Source: an uncultured Lachnospiraceae bacterium
Lineage (GTDB): Bacteria > Bacillota > Clostridia > Lachnospirales > Lachnospiraceae
Length of the DNA stretch: 64,000 bases
Reading direction: 5' to 3'
Assembly (NCBI GenBank): GCA_902794095.1
Contig: CADBFZ010000006.1
Coordinates: 26,092-90,091, forward strand
Shown: piece after piece, positions 10,709 to 20,139 of the stretch
How positions within the stretch are numbered: position 1 is the first letter of the stretch
How the letters are laid out: each line of letters opens with the position of its first letter
The notes under the pieces: model-generated
What the model was told of the DNA's origin: nothing
The model's input: the letters and a program-made list of their open reading frames with translations, nothing else
The model's database searches: none
Position numbers and translations under genes: made by a program

Positions 10709-12154
10709 TTACGGTGTATATTCATCTTTCAAAAGCCATACACCATGTTCAAAATCTATTAATTCATAACAATCTAAATGTTCATACAAATCACCAAATG
10801 CCAGATCATTTTCAAATATTATCATCTTAGGACGGGTTGAATTAATGTCTTCTTTCATAATGTCGTCACCATCAGGATAATGAACATGAATTAGTTGATA
10901 AAAGAATTTGGTTGGTGCAATCCTATCAGAAAGAACATAATAGGAACATGCATATCCAATAACAAGGATTTCATCATCAGGATCAGTATTTTCTTCTATC
11001 AAAGAAATAATGTCTCCTTTAAACGGATCTATACTATTTCCTTCAGACATGCTAACACAAAATTTAGAAATATTACGTGCAAGGAATACAAATAAGCCAG
11101 CAGAGGCAACTGCCAAAAGTAAGTAAATGAGCTTATTTTTTTCTTTTAATTTTGTATCAAAGCAATACCTTACAAACGCACAAGAAGGATATAAAGAACA
11201 AGGTATCAAAATCATTCCATAATGCATCGCATTAAAGCATGACATTGATGTCATATAAAGATTAAGAAACATGAAAAGAATATAGACAAAATTAAAAACA
11301 ACATTTTTTCTTTTATAAATCAAGAACAAAAGAAAAACTAAATGAACTTCCATCATAGATTCAAAAAAGAATCTTTTCATAGTGAGAAAAAGCTCATATG
11401 GGATGAACATCCCTTCAGTCATCATGAAATTTGTGAGAAAGCAATCTTTCCAATACTCATTCAAAATTCCGGTTACACCCATCCATATAACGAATGGAGC
11501 AGCTAAAGAAACCGCACCAGCAAAAAAAGCTATGGTAAATTTAACAGGAAATTTTTTCTGTCTGACCAAATAATCAACAACTACATAAATGCAAAAAATC
11601 GGCCACAGTATAACCATATTGGGTTTAAGTAAAAAAACCGCACTAAAACATAAACCACAAATAAATATTTTAAAGATATTTACACGATCAAAAATAAAGT
11701 AATCAACAAAAATATAAATGGATACGATGAGAAAGAATAAAGCATACTCCTCATTCATATTTCCTTCGAAGACAACACCAAAAGAATTAATAGAAAAAAC
11801 AACGCAAATAAATGAGGCAAAAGAATCAAGAAACTTAAGAGCAAGTTTATAAGAAGCAATCAGAAAAGCAAGAACAAAAATAAACTCAATGATCCAAACA
11901 CCATAGCGCTTATTTATACAATATCCAAGAAAATTGAGAATATACAAAAAAGGACCTTTATTATCGAATCCGTCTCTATACGGAAGTCCTCCTTTTGCAA
12001 TCAGCATACCCATATATCGATAGACATATGAATCCGGATTAAGATAATCTTCTTTTAACAATAAAGAAGTAGAAGAACATGTAATAAAAAAGCTAAGCAG
12101 AACGAATAAACAATAATAAACTATATTCTTATTTTTTGAACTTTTAGATTCCAT
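10709..12154 (-). CDS. Multi-membrane-spanning glycosyltransferase, GT39/ArnT-like, AT-rich
   Basis: A 481-residue membrane protein with about ten hydrophobic segments and a soluble C-terminal tail. Just after the first membrane segment it has the acidic loop typical of GT-C enzymes: 'NPDSYVYRYMGMLIAKGG' followed by 'PYRDGFDNKGPF'. Such proteins transfer sugars from polyprenyl-phosphate donors outside the membrane; the acceptor is unknown here. The ATG at 12154 is chosen over 12223 because the latter would overlap tyrA by 80 bases. The chosen start overlaps the tyrA stop by 11 bases and has only a weak GG-rich site. The gene is strikingly AT-rich and full of AAA/ATA/AAT codons compared with both neighbours, which suggests recent acquisition. 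Confidence 0.75.
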   Translation of the reverse strand: MESKSSKNKNIVYYCLFVLLSFFITCSSTSLLLKEDYLNPDSYVYRYMGMLIAKGGLPYRDGFDNKGPFLYILNFLGYCINKRYGVWIIEFIFVLAFLIASYKLALKFLDSFASFICVVFSINSFGVVFEGNMNEEYALFFLIVSIYIFVDYFIFDRVNIFKIFICGLCFSAVFLLKPNMVILWPIFCIYVVVDYLVRQKKFPVKFTIAFFAGAVSLAAPFVIWMGVTGILNEYWKDCFLTNFMMTEGMFIPYELFLTMKRFFFESMMEVHLVFLLFLIYKRKNVVFNFVYILFMFLNLYMTSMSCFNAMHYGMILIPCSLYPSCAFVRYCFDTKLKEKNKLIYLLLAVASAGLFVFLARNISKFCVSMSEGNSIDPFKGDIISLIEENTDPDDEILVIGYACSYYVLSDRIAPTKFFYQLIHVHYPDGDDIMKEDINSTRPKMIIFENDLAFGDLYEHLDCYELIDFEHGVWLLKDEYTP

Positions 12155-13232
12155 GCAGTATATACCCTTTACCGGTAAGTATCTCAGCTGCCTTTGTCTT
12201 GGACGCTTCGTCCCAGAATCCAACAGTCATGTCACCGCCGATGTACTCGCGGTTATGCTGGATACCGATGTTCTTAATGTTGATTCCGTTAACCGCAAGG
12301 ATCGTGGCAACTGATGCGATCGCACCGGGTTCATCGGAAATATCGATTGAAAATTTGTGTGAGTCCTTAATGGGACCTGCACTCAAAGTGTTGAAGGAAT
12401 TTCTATATGTTCCCGCATCATCAAAAAGATTCGAGATATAGTCTCCGTCCGCAGCATCAACCTTCTCTCTTATCTCACTGAGTCTGTCGATAAGATCACC
12501 GAGGAATCCGGAAATATTAACTTCATTTGATAAGCAGATTTCCCTCCACATCGCAGGTGATGAAGAAGCAACTCTAGTGATGTCCTTAAATCCACCTGCA
12601 GCTACGGTCTTCATTAGTCCGTCGCTGTAGTCGTTATTCTTAACAAGCTCTACAAGTGCTGCGGCTGCAAGATGAGGAATGTGGCTTACACCTGCAACTA
12701 TCCTGTCGTGCTTCTCCGCATCCATTACGATGGGAATAGCACCAACGCTTGCAGCAAGATCTCTGATAACTTCTGCCTTCTTATCACCCTCTTCATAGGG
12801 AGTGATAATGTAATATGCATTCCTGTAAAGATCCTTGGAAGAAGCGATGTAACCGGTTCTCTCAGAACCTGCCATGGGATGTCCGCCAACGAAGTTATCC
12901 TTCAGGCCTGCATCCTCTGCGGCTTTCATAATGGAACCCTTAACGGAACTTACATCAGTTACAATAGTCTTCTCGGAAACAAAAGGAGCAAGTGTCTTTA
13001 AAGCCTCGGCATTTTTGATAACGGGAAGGCAAAGGAAAACTACATCGCAATCCTTAAATCCTTCGCCAATCTCATGAACCGCTACGTCAACAACCCCGTC
13101 CGCCACAGCATCTTCAAGCGCCTTGGGGCTTCTGTTATATGCAACGATCTCGCAAGCAGAATCGCAGTTTTTAAGCGCTCTTGCAAGCGATCCTCCTATA
13201 AGTCCGAGTCCTATAAATCCGTATTTACTCAT
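12144..13232 (-). CDS. tyrA: Prephenate dehydrogenase with C-terminal ACT domain
   Basis: Catalyses NAD(P)-dependent oxidative decarboxylation of prephenate to 4-hydroxyphenylpyruvate in tyrosine synthesis. At 362 residues it has normal length for the ACT-containing form. The Rossmann motif GLGLIGGS lies at residues 7-14. 'GGHPMAGSERTG' is the conserved substrate-binding stretch. The last 75 residues (FSIDISDEPGAIASV...) form an ACT domain that would sense tyrosine. The start overlaps the VanZ-like gene stop as ATGA (13229-13232), and the ribosome site GGAAGAAG precedes it. It sits in a packed operon after pheST, aminopeptidase, queA, PilZ and VanZ genes. Confidence 0.95.
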   Translation of the reverse strand: MSKYGFIGLGLIGGSLARALKNCDSACEIVAYNRSPKALEDAVADGVVDVAVHEIGEGFKDCDVVFLCLPVIKNAEALKTLAPFVSEKTIVTDVSSVKGSIMKAAEDAGLKDNFVGGHPMAGSERTGYIASSKDLYRNAYYIITPYEEGDKKAEVIRDLAASVGAIPIVMDAEKHDRIVAGVSHIPHLAAAALVELVKNNDYSDGLMKTVAAGGFKDITRVASSSPAMWREICLSNEVNISGFLGDLIDRLSEIREKVDAADGDYISNLFDDAGTYRNSFNTLSAGPIKDSHKFSIDISDEPGAIASVATILAVNGINIKNIGIQHNREYIGGDMTVGFWDEASKTKAAEILTGKGYILHGI

Positions 13233-13756
13233 CTGTTCTTCTTCCGGTCTTTAGTAATATATAAAACAAAACAAAATAAAGTGCTTCCGAATGTATCAAG
13301 CAAAACATCCCATACGGAAGCATATCTTCCGGGCACAAAATACTGATGAAGTTCATCAAACCCGGCAAGGATAAACACCAGGGTATTACACAGCACATAA
13401 AGTGTTCTGCCTTTACCGCCCTCCGCCCTGTACTCTTTTATAAGAGGCAAGTAAGAAAACGCAAAGAGACTTCCGAGCACGCCATATTCCAGCAGATGCG
13501 CAAGCTTCCTCAGCGGATGCTCAAAATATCCCGCAAGTGCCAAAACATCTGCCGCACTGTGGTCCCCGAACGAATAAAAAAATTTCGCTATACCCTCAGC
13601 AATATCAAAACTCAAACTTCCCGATGCATCTGCATCCTGCGCAGAAAACCTGTTAATGACGAGCGCATAGAATATCACGGCTGCGCCGCAAAAGAAAACG
13701 CACGTCGCCTTCTTCTTACGCGGAGAAGTTTTAAATACTTTGAAAAATAAACTCAC
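13229..13756 (-). CDS. VanZ-like membrane protein
   Basis: A 175-residue protein with about four membrane segments. It carries the VanZ family signatures: 'RKLAHLLEYGVLG' and 'DELHQYFVPGRYASVWDVL', the DExHQ-x-PGR-DV pattern. VanZ-like proteins are linked to low-level glycopeptide resistance or envelope functions, but most family members have no proven role. It starts with GTG, which overlaps the stop codon of the PilZ gene as GTGA (13753-13756), and no strong ribosome site is present, so translation probably depends on coupling to the PilZ gene. It overlaps tyrA downstream as ATGA. A start further inside the reading frame cannot be excluded. Confidence 0.85.
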   Translation of the reverse strand: MSLFFKVFKTSPRKKKATCVFFCGAAVIFYALVINRFSAQDADASGSLSFDIAEGIAKFFYSFGDHSAADVLALAGYFEHPLRKLAHLLEYGVLGSLFAFSYLPLIKEYRAEGGKGRTLYVLCNTLVFILAGFDELHQYFVPGRYASVWDVLLDTFGSTLFCFVLYITKDRKKNR

Positions 13757-14094
13757 TGCTGATTCATGTTGGTGACTGTCTGATATGTAGCGATTCTCTG
13801 AGCTTCCATCTCAGGAAGACCTACGAATGAAGAACCGTAGAAATACTCATCACCCTTCTTCTCTATTCTGACGATCTCAAGGAAAGCATGAAGAACTTCC
13901 TTAGTCCAGATCTCAAGAAAGCTTTCGTAAACAGCACCGATCTCAAGAGCTTTGTTGCAGGTAAATCCTACACCACCCTTTGATACATCAGTGATATCGA
14001 TGGTAACTTCCTCACCGGCATCCTGTGAATCAAGTCTCTTGATCATGAGCTTTGAAGTAAGTTCAGATCTCTGGGAATGTCTCTTTTCCTCCAT
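13753..14094 (-). CDS. PilZ domain protein, predicted c-di-GMP binder
   Basis: A single-domain protein of 113 residues. The N-terminal arginine motif (RHSQRSEL, residues 5-12) and the later 'DVSKGGVGF' (DxSxxG) match the two c-di-GMP-binding elements of PilZ domains. A beta-barrel of the right length follows. Stand-alone PilZ proteins act as adaptors that change a partner's activity when the messenger binds. AGGAGG lies 6 bases before the ATG. It is translationally coupled (GTGA overlap) to the VanZ-like membrane protein, a hint that the two may work together; this is inference. No diguanylate cyclase is in the window. Confidence 0.88.
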   Translation of the reverse strand: MEEKRHSQRSELTSKLMIKRLDSQDAGEEVTIDITDVSKGGVGFTCNKALEIGAVYESFLEIWTKEVLHAFLEIVRIEKKGDEYFYGSSFVGLPEMEAQRIATYQTVTNMNQQ

Positions 14095-14103
14095 GTGTAC
14101 CTC

Positions 14104-15153
14104 CTAGATAAATAAACATGCATCGCCGAAACTGAAAAATCTGTATCTTTCCCGTACTGCTTCTTCATAAGCTTCGAGTACTTTCTCTCTGCCTGCGAAC
14201 GCAGATACGAGCATTACAAGTGTGGATTCGGGCAGATGGAAATTAGTGATCAGCCCTTCCATTATCTTAAATTCATATCCGGGATAAATGAAAATATCCG
14301 TATCCCCTGAACCCGGTTTTACTATATAACCGTCCCCGTCCGGATTCTTAACAGCGCTGCTTTCAACAGTTCTGCAGCTTGTAGTTCCTACGCAGATTAC
14401 TCTTCCGCCGGCAGCCTTGGTATCGTTAATAACCTTGGCTGTCTCAGGAGTAACTTCATAGCTTTCCGTATGCATCTTGTGATCTGTGATCACATCCTCT
14501 TTAACCGGTCTGAATGTTCCGAGACCTACATGAAGAGTTACATAAGCAAGTTTTACCCCTTTCTCTTCAAGCTTCTTCAAGAGCTCGGGAGTAAAATGAA
14601 GTCCTGCGGTAGGTGCTGCCGCAGATCCGTCAAACTTGGCATAAACCGTGTTGTATCTGGTAGGATCTGCAAGCTTATGTGTGATGTACGGAGGAAGAGG
14701 CATCTCTCCTAATTTGTCGAGTACCTCTTCGAATATTCCATCAAATTCAAATCTTACGATTCGGTTACCACCTTCAATGACATCAAGTATCTCTGCCTTT
14801 AAAATTCCGTCACCGAAAACAAGACGCTGACCCGGTTTGCAACTCTTACCCGGTCTTACAAGTGTCTCCCAATCGGTGCCTGATATTCTCTTAAGGAGCA
14901 GGAGTTCAACAGCACCGCCCGTCTTCTCACGCTGACCGAGAAGTCTTGCGGGAATAACCTTGGTGTTATTGAGAACAAGGCAGTCACCCGGATTAATGTA
15001 TTCGATTATATCTTTGAATATCTTATGAGTTCTTACCCCGGTCTCTCTATCCACAACAAGAAGTCTTGATGAAGATCTGTCTTCAAGAGGATCCTGTGCG
15101 ATAAGTTCCTTGGGAAGATCATAATAATAATCCGATCTGCGAAGTTCGCTCAT
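14104..15153 (-). CDS. queA: S-adenosylmethionine:tRNA ribosyltransferase-isomerase
   Basis: Builds epoxyqueuosine at the wobble base of tRNAs by transferring and rearranging the ribose of S-adenosylmethionine. The 349-residue length is normal. Family stretches are visible from the N-terminus: '[15 protein letters not shown]', '[10 protein letters not shown]', '[10 protein letters not shown]' and 'THVGLGTF'-like '[11 protein letters not shown]'. The ATG at 15153 was chosen because the upstream aminopeptidase stop overlaps it by one base (TAATG); an earlier ATG at 15174 would extend into that gene. The ribosome site is weak, consistent with coupling. Other queuosine genes (tgt, queG/H) are not in the window. 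Confidence 0.95.
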   Translation of the reverse strand: MSELRRSDYYYDLPKELIAQDPLEDRSSSRLLVVDRETGVRTHKIFKDIIEYINPGDCLVLNNTKVIPARLLGQREKTGGAVELLLLKRISGTDWETLVRPGKSCKPGQRLVFGDGILKAEILDVIEGGNRIVRFEFDGIFEEVLDKLGEMPLPPYITHKLADPTRYNTVYAKFDGSAAAPTAGLHFTPELLKKLEEKGVKLAYVTLHVGLGTFRPVKEDVITDHKMHTESYEVTPETAKVINDTKAAGGRVICVGTTSCRTVESSAVKNPDGDGYIVKPGSGDTDIFIYPGYEFKIMEGLITNFHLPESTLVMLVSAFAGREKVLEAYEEAVRERYRFFSFGDACLFI

Positions 15154-16571
15154 TATAAAGCCATGCCTTTGCAAAATGCGATATAGCCCTTATAGGTCTC
15201 ATATACATCAGCCTTGGAAGTAGCTTCCCAAGGTGAGTGCATGTTGAGAACGGCAACACCGCAGTCGATTACGTTCATTCCGTAAAGAGCAAGGATGTAA
15301 GCGATGGTTCCGCCTCCGCCGAGATCTACTCTTCCGAGTTCTGCAAACTGATAAGTGATGTTTGCATCTTCATATACCTTACGGATAGCTGCGATGTACT
15401 CAGCATTAGCATCATTAGATCCGCTCTTTCCGCGAGATCCGGTGAACTTGTTGAATACTACACCGCCACCGAGGTATGCTGCATTCTTCTTCTCAAATGC
15501 TGATTCGTAATTGGGATCAACACCCGCAGATACATCGCTTGAAAGCATGCAGCTTCTTGCAAGTGCTCTCTTAAGGTCGATCTCTGATTTATATTCGCCG
15601 CAAAGATTCATAACCTCTGCAACTGCGTTCTCGAAGAACTTACTTCTCATTCCGGTTGCGCCAACCGAACCAATTTCCTCTTTATCTACGAGGATGGTGC
15701 AAACGGTTCTGTCGCAAGTAGGAAGATCGAGCATTGCTCTGAGTGAAGTATAAGCACATACTCTGTCATCCTGTCCGTAAGAAAGAATCATGCTTCTGTC
15801 AAAGCCTGCTTCTCTTGCTCTTCCTGCAGGAACAACTTCAAGCTCAGCTGAAAGGAAATCCTTCTCTTCAAATCCATACTGGTCCTTGAGAATCTGAAGG
15901 ATAGCCTTCTTAACGGGCTCCTTCTCGTCCTTCTTATCCTTAGCCTTTACATCGTTACCGAAAACGATGGGCTTATTTCCGATGATGACATCAAGGTCTT
16001 CACCTTCAACAACCTTGGACGCTTTCTTTTCCATCTGCTCCTGAGCAAGGTGGATGAGAAGATCCGATACGAAGAATACAGGATCGTCGGGATCTTCACC
16101 TACGTTGATCTCGATGGTGGTTCCGTCGGTCTTAACAACTACGCCGTGGATTGCAAGAGGAAGCGCAACGTACTGGTACTTCTTGATTCCACCGTAGTAG
16201 TGAGTATCAAGGATTGCAAAATCATCCTTCTCGTAAAGAGGATTCTGCTTAACATCCATTCTGGGGCTGTCGATGTGAGCACCGAGGATGTTGATACCTT
16301 CTGAGAAAGGCTTCTTACCGATCTTGAACATAACAACGGACTTGTTCATCCATACGGAGTAAACCTTATCTCCGGTCTTAAGTTTCTTTTTAGATGCGAT
16401 GAGTTTCTCGAGCTCTACATAGCCTGCTTCTTCTGCCATGTTAACGATCTCGTCGACGCATTCTCTTTCGGTTTTTCCGTTTGAAAGGAAGTCGATGTAC
16501 TCAGCATTTACCTTCTCAAGCTTTTTGAGTTCAGCCTGAGAATACTTTTTCCATACCTTATCGTATTCCAT
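15153..16571 (-). CDS. M18 family aminopeptidase (aspartyl aminopeptidase type)
   Basis: A cytoplasmic zinc aminopeptidase of 472 residues that removes N-terminal residues, often acidic ones. M18 metal-site motifs are present: '[10 protein letters not shown]' near residue 97, '[13 protein letters not shown]' in the middle, and a C-terminal 'NMHSPWE' with the last histidine ligand. It resembles the ApeA-type clostridial M18 enzymes rather than PepC. AAAGGAG precedes the ATG by 7 bases. It lies between pheT and queA. The 57 bases before it hold a modest GC-rich inverted repeat (around 16588-16615) but no T-run. Confidence 0.9.
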   Translation of the reverse strand: MEYDKVWKKYSQAELKKLEKVNAEYIDFLSNGKTERECVDEIVNMAEEAGYVELEKLIASKKKLKTGDKVYSVWMNKSVVMFKIGKKPFSEGINILGAHIDSPRMDVKQNPLYEKDDFAILDTHYYGGIKKYQYVALPLAIHGVVVKTDGTTIEINVGEDPDDPVFFVSDLLIHLAQEQMEKKASKVVEGEDLDVIIGNKPIVFGNDVKAKDKKDEKEPVKKAILQILKDQYGFEEKDFLSAELEVVPAGRAREAGFDRSMILSYGQDDRVCAYTSLRAMLDLPTCDRTVCTILVDKEEIGSVGATGMRSKFFENAVAEVMNLCGEYKSEIDLKRALARSCMLSSDVSAGVDPNYESAFEKKNAAYLGGGVVFNKFTGSRGKSGSNDANAEYIAAIRKVYEDANITYQFAELGRVDLGGGGTIAYILALYGMNVIDCGVAVLNMHSPWEATSKADVYETYKGYIAFCKGMAL

Positions 16572-16628
16572 ATTAATAACTCCTTTATAGCCACGCCGGA
16601 GGGTCCTGCAGCGGCTGATATAAATAAT

Positions 16629-19049
16629 TTAACTTCTTAACTCGATACCGAGAGACTGTAATCCGTTAAGGATCTTCTTCATTGCTCCGTTGACGTCGTT
16701 GTCTTCAAGAGTTCTGTCCTTAGCACGGAATGTGAGTGAATATGCAACGGACTTGAATCCCTTTGCAACCTGCTCGCCTTCGTAGATATCGAAGAGCTTA
16801 ATGTCCTCGAGGATCTTTCCGCCGCGCTGTGAGAAGATGGTCTCGATCTGGCCTGCAAGTACATCGCTGGGAACGAGCATTGAAAGGTCTCTGGTAACTG
16901 CAGGGAACTTAGCGATGCCTTCGTACTTATGATCAAATGATACGTAACCGATCATTGCGGGCATATCTACAACTGCGATGTAAACTCTGGTCTTGATGTC
17001 ATAAGCGTTGCAAACAGCAGGATGAACTTCACCGAGATATCCGATGGTCTGTCCGTCATACTTGATAAGAGCCTGTCTTCCGGGATGAAGGAAGCTCTTG
17101 CCTGCGTTAGGATCGTACTCTCTCTTTTTCTTCATTCCTACGGAACCAAAGAACTCTTCAACAGCACCCTTCATGGTGAAGAAATCACCCTTGCCGTAGA
17201 ATCCGAGGGTGAACTGCATTCTCTCATCGGGATAATCGGAAAGAGGAAGTGAATCGGCAACATAGATATTGCCGAGCTCATAGAGCTTAACTTCAGGATT
17301 TCTGTGGTTGTAGTTATTTGCAAGGCAGTTAAGCATTCCGTTTACGGATATTGTTCTCATAACAGAGAAATCTTCTCCGAGAGGATTGCTGATCTTGATA
17401 GCCTGTCTCTCAGCTGCATCTGCAGGAAGATTAAGCTTATCAAATACCTTGGGGCTTTCGAATGAATAGAAGTAAGCCTGTGAGAATCCGCACATCTCTG
17501 CAGTCTCTCTAGCCTTCTCTTCTACGCGGTTCTTAAGTCCCAGACCACCCATTGCGTTTCCGCCGGGAAGGGTTGTAGGGATCTTGTCATAGCCTTTGAA
17601 TCTTGCAACTTCCTCAGCAAGGTCACAGTTGCCGATAAGATCCTGTCTGAAAGAAGGAATTACTATTTCTCCGGCTGCCTTATCATATACAAGCTCTTCT
17701 TTCTCGAATACAGCGATCATCTCATCAGCGGTATATGAAGTTCCGAGAAGTGCATTGATACGGTCGGGCTCAAACTTGATTCTCTTAAGTTCAGCAATAG
17801 GCTCCTTAACATCTACGATTCCGCCTACTACTTCACCTGCGCCGAGCTCTTCAATGAGCTGGCAAGCTCTGTTCATTGCATCTTCAGCATTTCTGGGATC
17901 GAGTCCTTTTTCGAAGATACCTGATGCATCGGTTCTGAGTCCGATTCTCTTAGATGACTTTCTGATATTGGTTCCGTTGAATGTAGCTGCTTCGAAAAGA
18001 AGGGTCTTAGCATCATCAGTGATCATGGTGTTTTCACCGCCCATGATTCCGGCAATACCGATCTCTTTCTCACCGTCACAGATCATAAGAACGTCCTTGT
18101 CGAGATTACGCTCCTGACCATCGAGGGTAACGAACTTATCTCCGTCCTTAGCACGTCTTACGATGATCTTACCGCCTGCTACTTTATCAAAATCGAATGC
18201 ATGCATGGGCTGTCCATACTCAAGCATTACGAAGTTGGTGATATCTACGATATTGTTGATAGGTCTGATGCCTGCAGCACCAAGTCTGTACTGCATCCAC
18301 TTGGGTGAAGGCTCAACCTTGATATTTCTTACAAGTCTTGCGGTATAACGAGGGCAAAGATCCGGAGCCTGTACCTCAACCTTTACGAAGTCGTTAACGT
18401 TCTCGTTATTTCCGGTTTCTTTTACAACAGGGGGCTTGAACTCTTTACCGAATGTAGCTGCCGCTTCTCTTGCGATACCTAAGATGCTGTAGCAGTCAAC
18501 TCTGTTGGAAGTAACTTCGTACTCAACAACGGTGTCATGAAGACCGAGAAGTTCTACGGCATCAGCGCCTACTTCTACGTCATCGGGGAAAATATAAATT
18601 CCCTCGGGATCAGCTTCGGGATAGAAATTACAATCACTTCCGAGCTCATCGATGGAGCACATCATACCGAATGACTCGATTCCGCGAAGCTTACCTGCTT
18701 TAATCTTATATCCGTTTTCAGGTGCAGGGCCGTCATCGTGAGCACTTCCCGCAACGTTACCGCCTACGAGAACTACGGGTACCTTATTTCCCTTCTTAAC
18801 ATTGGGAGCTCCGGTAACGATCTGAATGGTCTCGGTTCCGGTATTAACCTGACATACAACGAGCTTGTCAGCATCGGGATGCTGCTGGACATCGAGAACT
18901 TCACCAACGATGATCTTATCGAGGTTCTTATCTCTTCTGGTATAGTTTTCTACTTTGGTGCCGGACAGGGTCATTCCGTCCCTGTACTCCTGATCGGTTA
19001 CATCAAGATCAGGCACATAATCTTTAATCCAAGACAATGGAGTGTTCAT
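16629..19049 (-). CDS. pheT: Phenylalanyl-tRNA synthetase beta subunit
   Basis: The large subunit of the alpha2-beta2 enzyme that charges tRNA-Phe; 806 residues, normal length. The order of domains is visible. An N-terminal tRNA-binding OB fold (VGEVLDVQQHPDADKLVVC) comes first. B3/B4 editing and B5 regions follow, with 'RPINNIVDITNFVMLEYGQP' and 'RTDASGIFEKGLDP'. The catalytic-like core is next, and a C-terminal FDX-ACB anticodon-binding domain (FPAVTRDLSMLVP) ends the protein. GAAAGG lies 11 bases before the ATG. Only 37 bases separate it from pheS, so the two are cotranscribed and made in equal amounts. Confidence 0.97.
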   Translation of the reverse strand: MNTPLSWIKDYVPDLDVTDQEYRDGMTLSGTKVENYTRRDKNLDKIIVGEVLDVQQHPDADKLVVCQVNTGTETIQIVTGAPNVKKGNKVPVVLVGGNVAGSAHDDGPAPENGYKIKAGKLRGIESFGMMCSIDELGSDCNFYPEADPEGIYIFPDDVEVGADAVELLGLHDTVVEYEVTSNRVDCYSILGIAREAAATFGKEFKPPVVKETGNNENVNDFVKVEVQAPDLCPRYTARLVRNIKVEPSPKWMQYRLGAAGIRPINNIVDITNFVMLEYGQPMHAFDFDKVAGGKIIVRRAKDGDKFVTLDGQERNLDKDVLMICDGEKEIGIAGIMGGENTMITDDAKTLLFEAATFNGTNIRKSSKRIGLRTDASGIFEKGLDPRNAEDAMNRACQLIEELGAGEVVGGIVDVKEPIAELKRIKFEPDRINALLGTSYTADEMIAVFEKEELVYDKAAGEIVIPSFRQDLIGNCDLAEEVARFKGYDKIPTTLPGGNAMGGLGLKNRVEEKARETAEMCGFSQAYFYSFESPKVFDKLNLPADAAERQAIKISNPLGEDFSVMRTISVNGMLNCLANNYNHRNPEVKLYELGNIYVADSLPLSDYPDERMQFTLGFYGKGDFFTMKGAVEEFFGSVGMKKKREYDPNAGKSFLHPGRQALIKYDGQTIGYLGEVHPAVCNAYDIKTRVYIAVVDMPAMIGYVSFDHKYEGIAKFPAVTRDLSMLVPSDVLAGQIETIFSQRGGKILEDIKLFDIYEGEQVAKGFKSVAYSLTFRAKDRTLEDNDVNGAMKKILNGLQSLGIELRS

Positions 19050-19086
19050 ATCTATAAAATCCTTTCGTCATAGGTTGAATGTATCA

Positions 19087-20106
19087 TCAGAACTGCTTAA
19101 GGAATCTGAAGTCGTTTTCATAGAGGAGTCTGAGGTCATCGATCTCGTATTTAAGAAGAGCGATTCTCTCAAGTCCTACTCCGAAAGCAAAACCGTTGTA
19201 CTCGTTAGGATCGATGTTACACATCTCAAGTACGTGAGGGTGAACCATTCCGCAGCCGAGGATCTCAATCCATCCTTCGTTCTTACAGAATCTGCATCCC
19301 TTACCGCCGCACTTAAAGCAGGATACATCCATCTCTGCAGAGGGCTCAGTGAAAGGGAAGTGATGAGGTCTGAACTTAACCTTGGTATTCTCACCGAACA
19401 TCTGACGTGCGAATTCCTGAAGGGTTCCCTTAAGATCGGCAAATGTAATATTTTTATCAATAACAAGACCTTCAACCTGGTGGAAGCAGGGTGAATGGGT
19501 AGCATCAACTTCATCTGAACGGAATACTCTTCCGGGTGCGATCATTCTGATGGGAAGTCTGCCCTTTTCCATCTCATGGATCTGACATCCTGAAGTCTGG
19601 GTTCTGAGAAGCATCTCGCCATTGATATAGAAAGTATCCTGCTCGTCCTTGGCGGGATGATCTGCAGGGATATTGAGTGCTTCGAAGTTGTAATAGTCCT
19701 TCTCGATTTCAGGGCCTTCAACAACTTCATACCCCATACCGATGAATACTCTCTCAATCTCATCGAGAGCGATCTGAATGGGATGACGATGACCGGGAGT
19801 AGGTACATCACCGGGAAGTGTTACGTCTATGGTCTCAGTCTTAAGCCTGAGGTCAAGAGCAGCATTTTCAAGCTTAGCCCTGGTCTCTTCAAGAACCTTC
19901 TCAATCTCTGCTCTGGTGTCATTAACAAGCTGTCCTACCTTGGGACGATCCTCGGGGGATACGTCCTTCATGGACTTAAGAACTTCGGTAAGTTCTCCTT
20001 TTTTACCGAGGATAGCGACACGTACTTCGTTAAGCTTATCGGGAGTATCGCTTTCCGCAATCTTGGCAAGTGCTTTCTGCCTTATCTCTTCAAGTTTCTC
20101 TTTCAT
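19087..20106 (-). CDS. pheS: Phenylalanyl-tRNA synthetase alpha subunit
   Basis: The catalytic subunit of the tRNA-Phe charging enzyme; 339 residues, normal length. An N-terminal coiled-coil region (residues 1-85) precedes the class II core. The core has 'HPIQIALDEIERVFIGMGY' (motif 1), 'FRSDEVDATHSPCFHQVEG' (motif 2) and 'FGVGLERIALLKYEI' (motif 3). GGAAGGA precedes the ATG. A 12-base perfect palindrome (GGCCCAAGGGCC, 20120-20131) sits in the 33-base gap after yihY; it has no T-run and is not a convincing terminator. No space exists for a T-box leader. Confidence 0.97.
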   Translation of the reverse strand: MKEKLEEIRQKALAKIAESDTPDKLNEVRVAILGKKGELTEVLKSMKDVSPEDRPKVGQLVNDTRAEIEKVLEETRAKLENAALDLRLKTETIDVTLPGDVPTPGHRHPIQIALDEIERVFIGMGYEVVEGPEIEKDYYNFEALNIPADHPAKDEQDTFYINGEMLLRTQTSGCQIHEMEKGRLPIRMIAPGRVFRSDEVDATHSPCFHQVEGLVIDKNITFADLKGTLQEFARQMFGENTKVKFRPHHFPFTEPSAEMDVSCFKCGGKGCRFCKNEGWIEILGCGMVHPHVLEMCNIDPNEYNGFAFGVGLERIALLKYEIDDLRLLYENDFRFLKQF

Positions 20107-20139
20107 ATAATTCCTTCCCGGCCCTTGGGCCTAAGATTA

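Noticed and set aside
20107..20139. GGCCCAAGGGCC palindrome as a terminator between yihY and pheS
   Set aside because: No T-run follows it and the stem is short.
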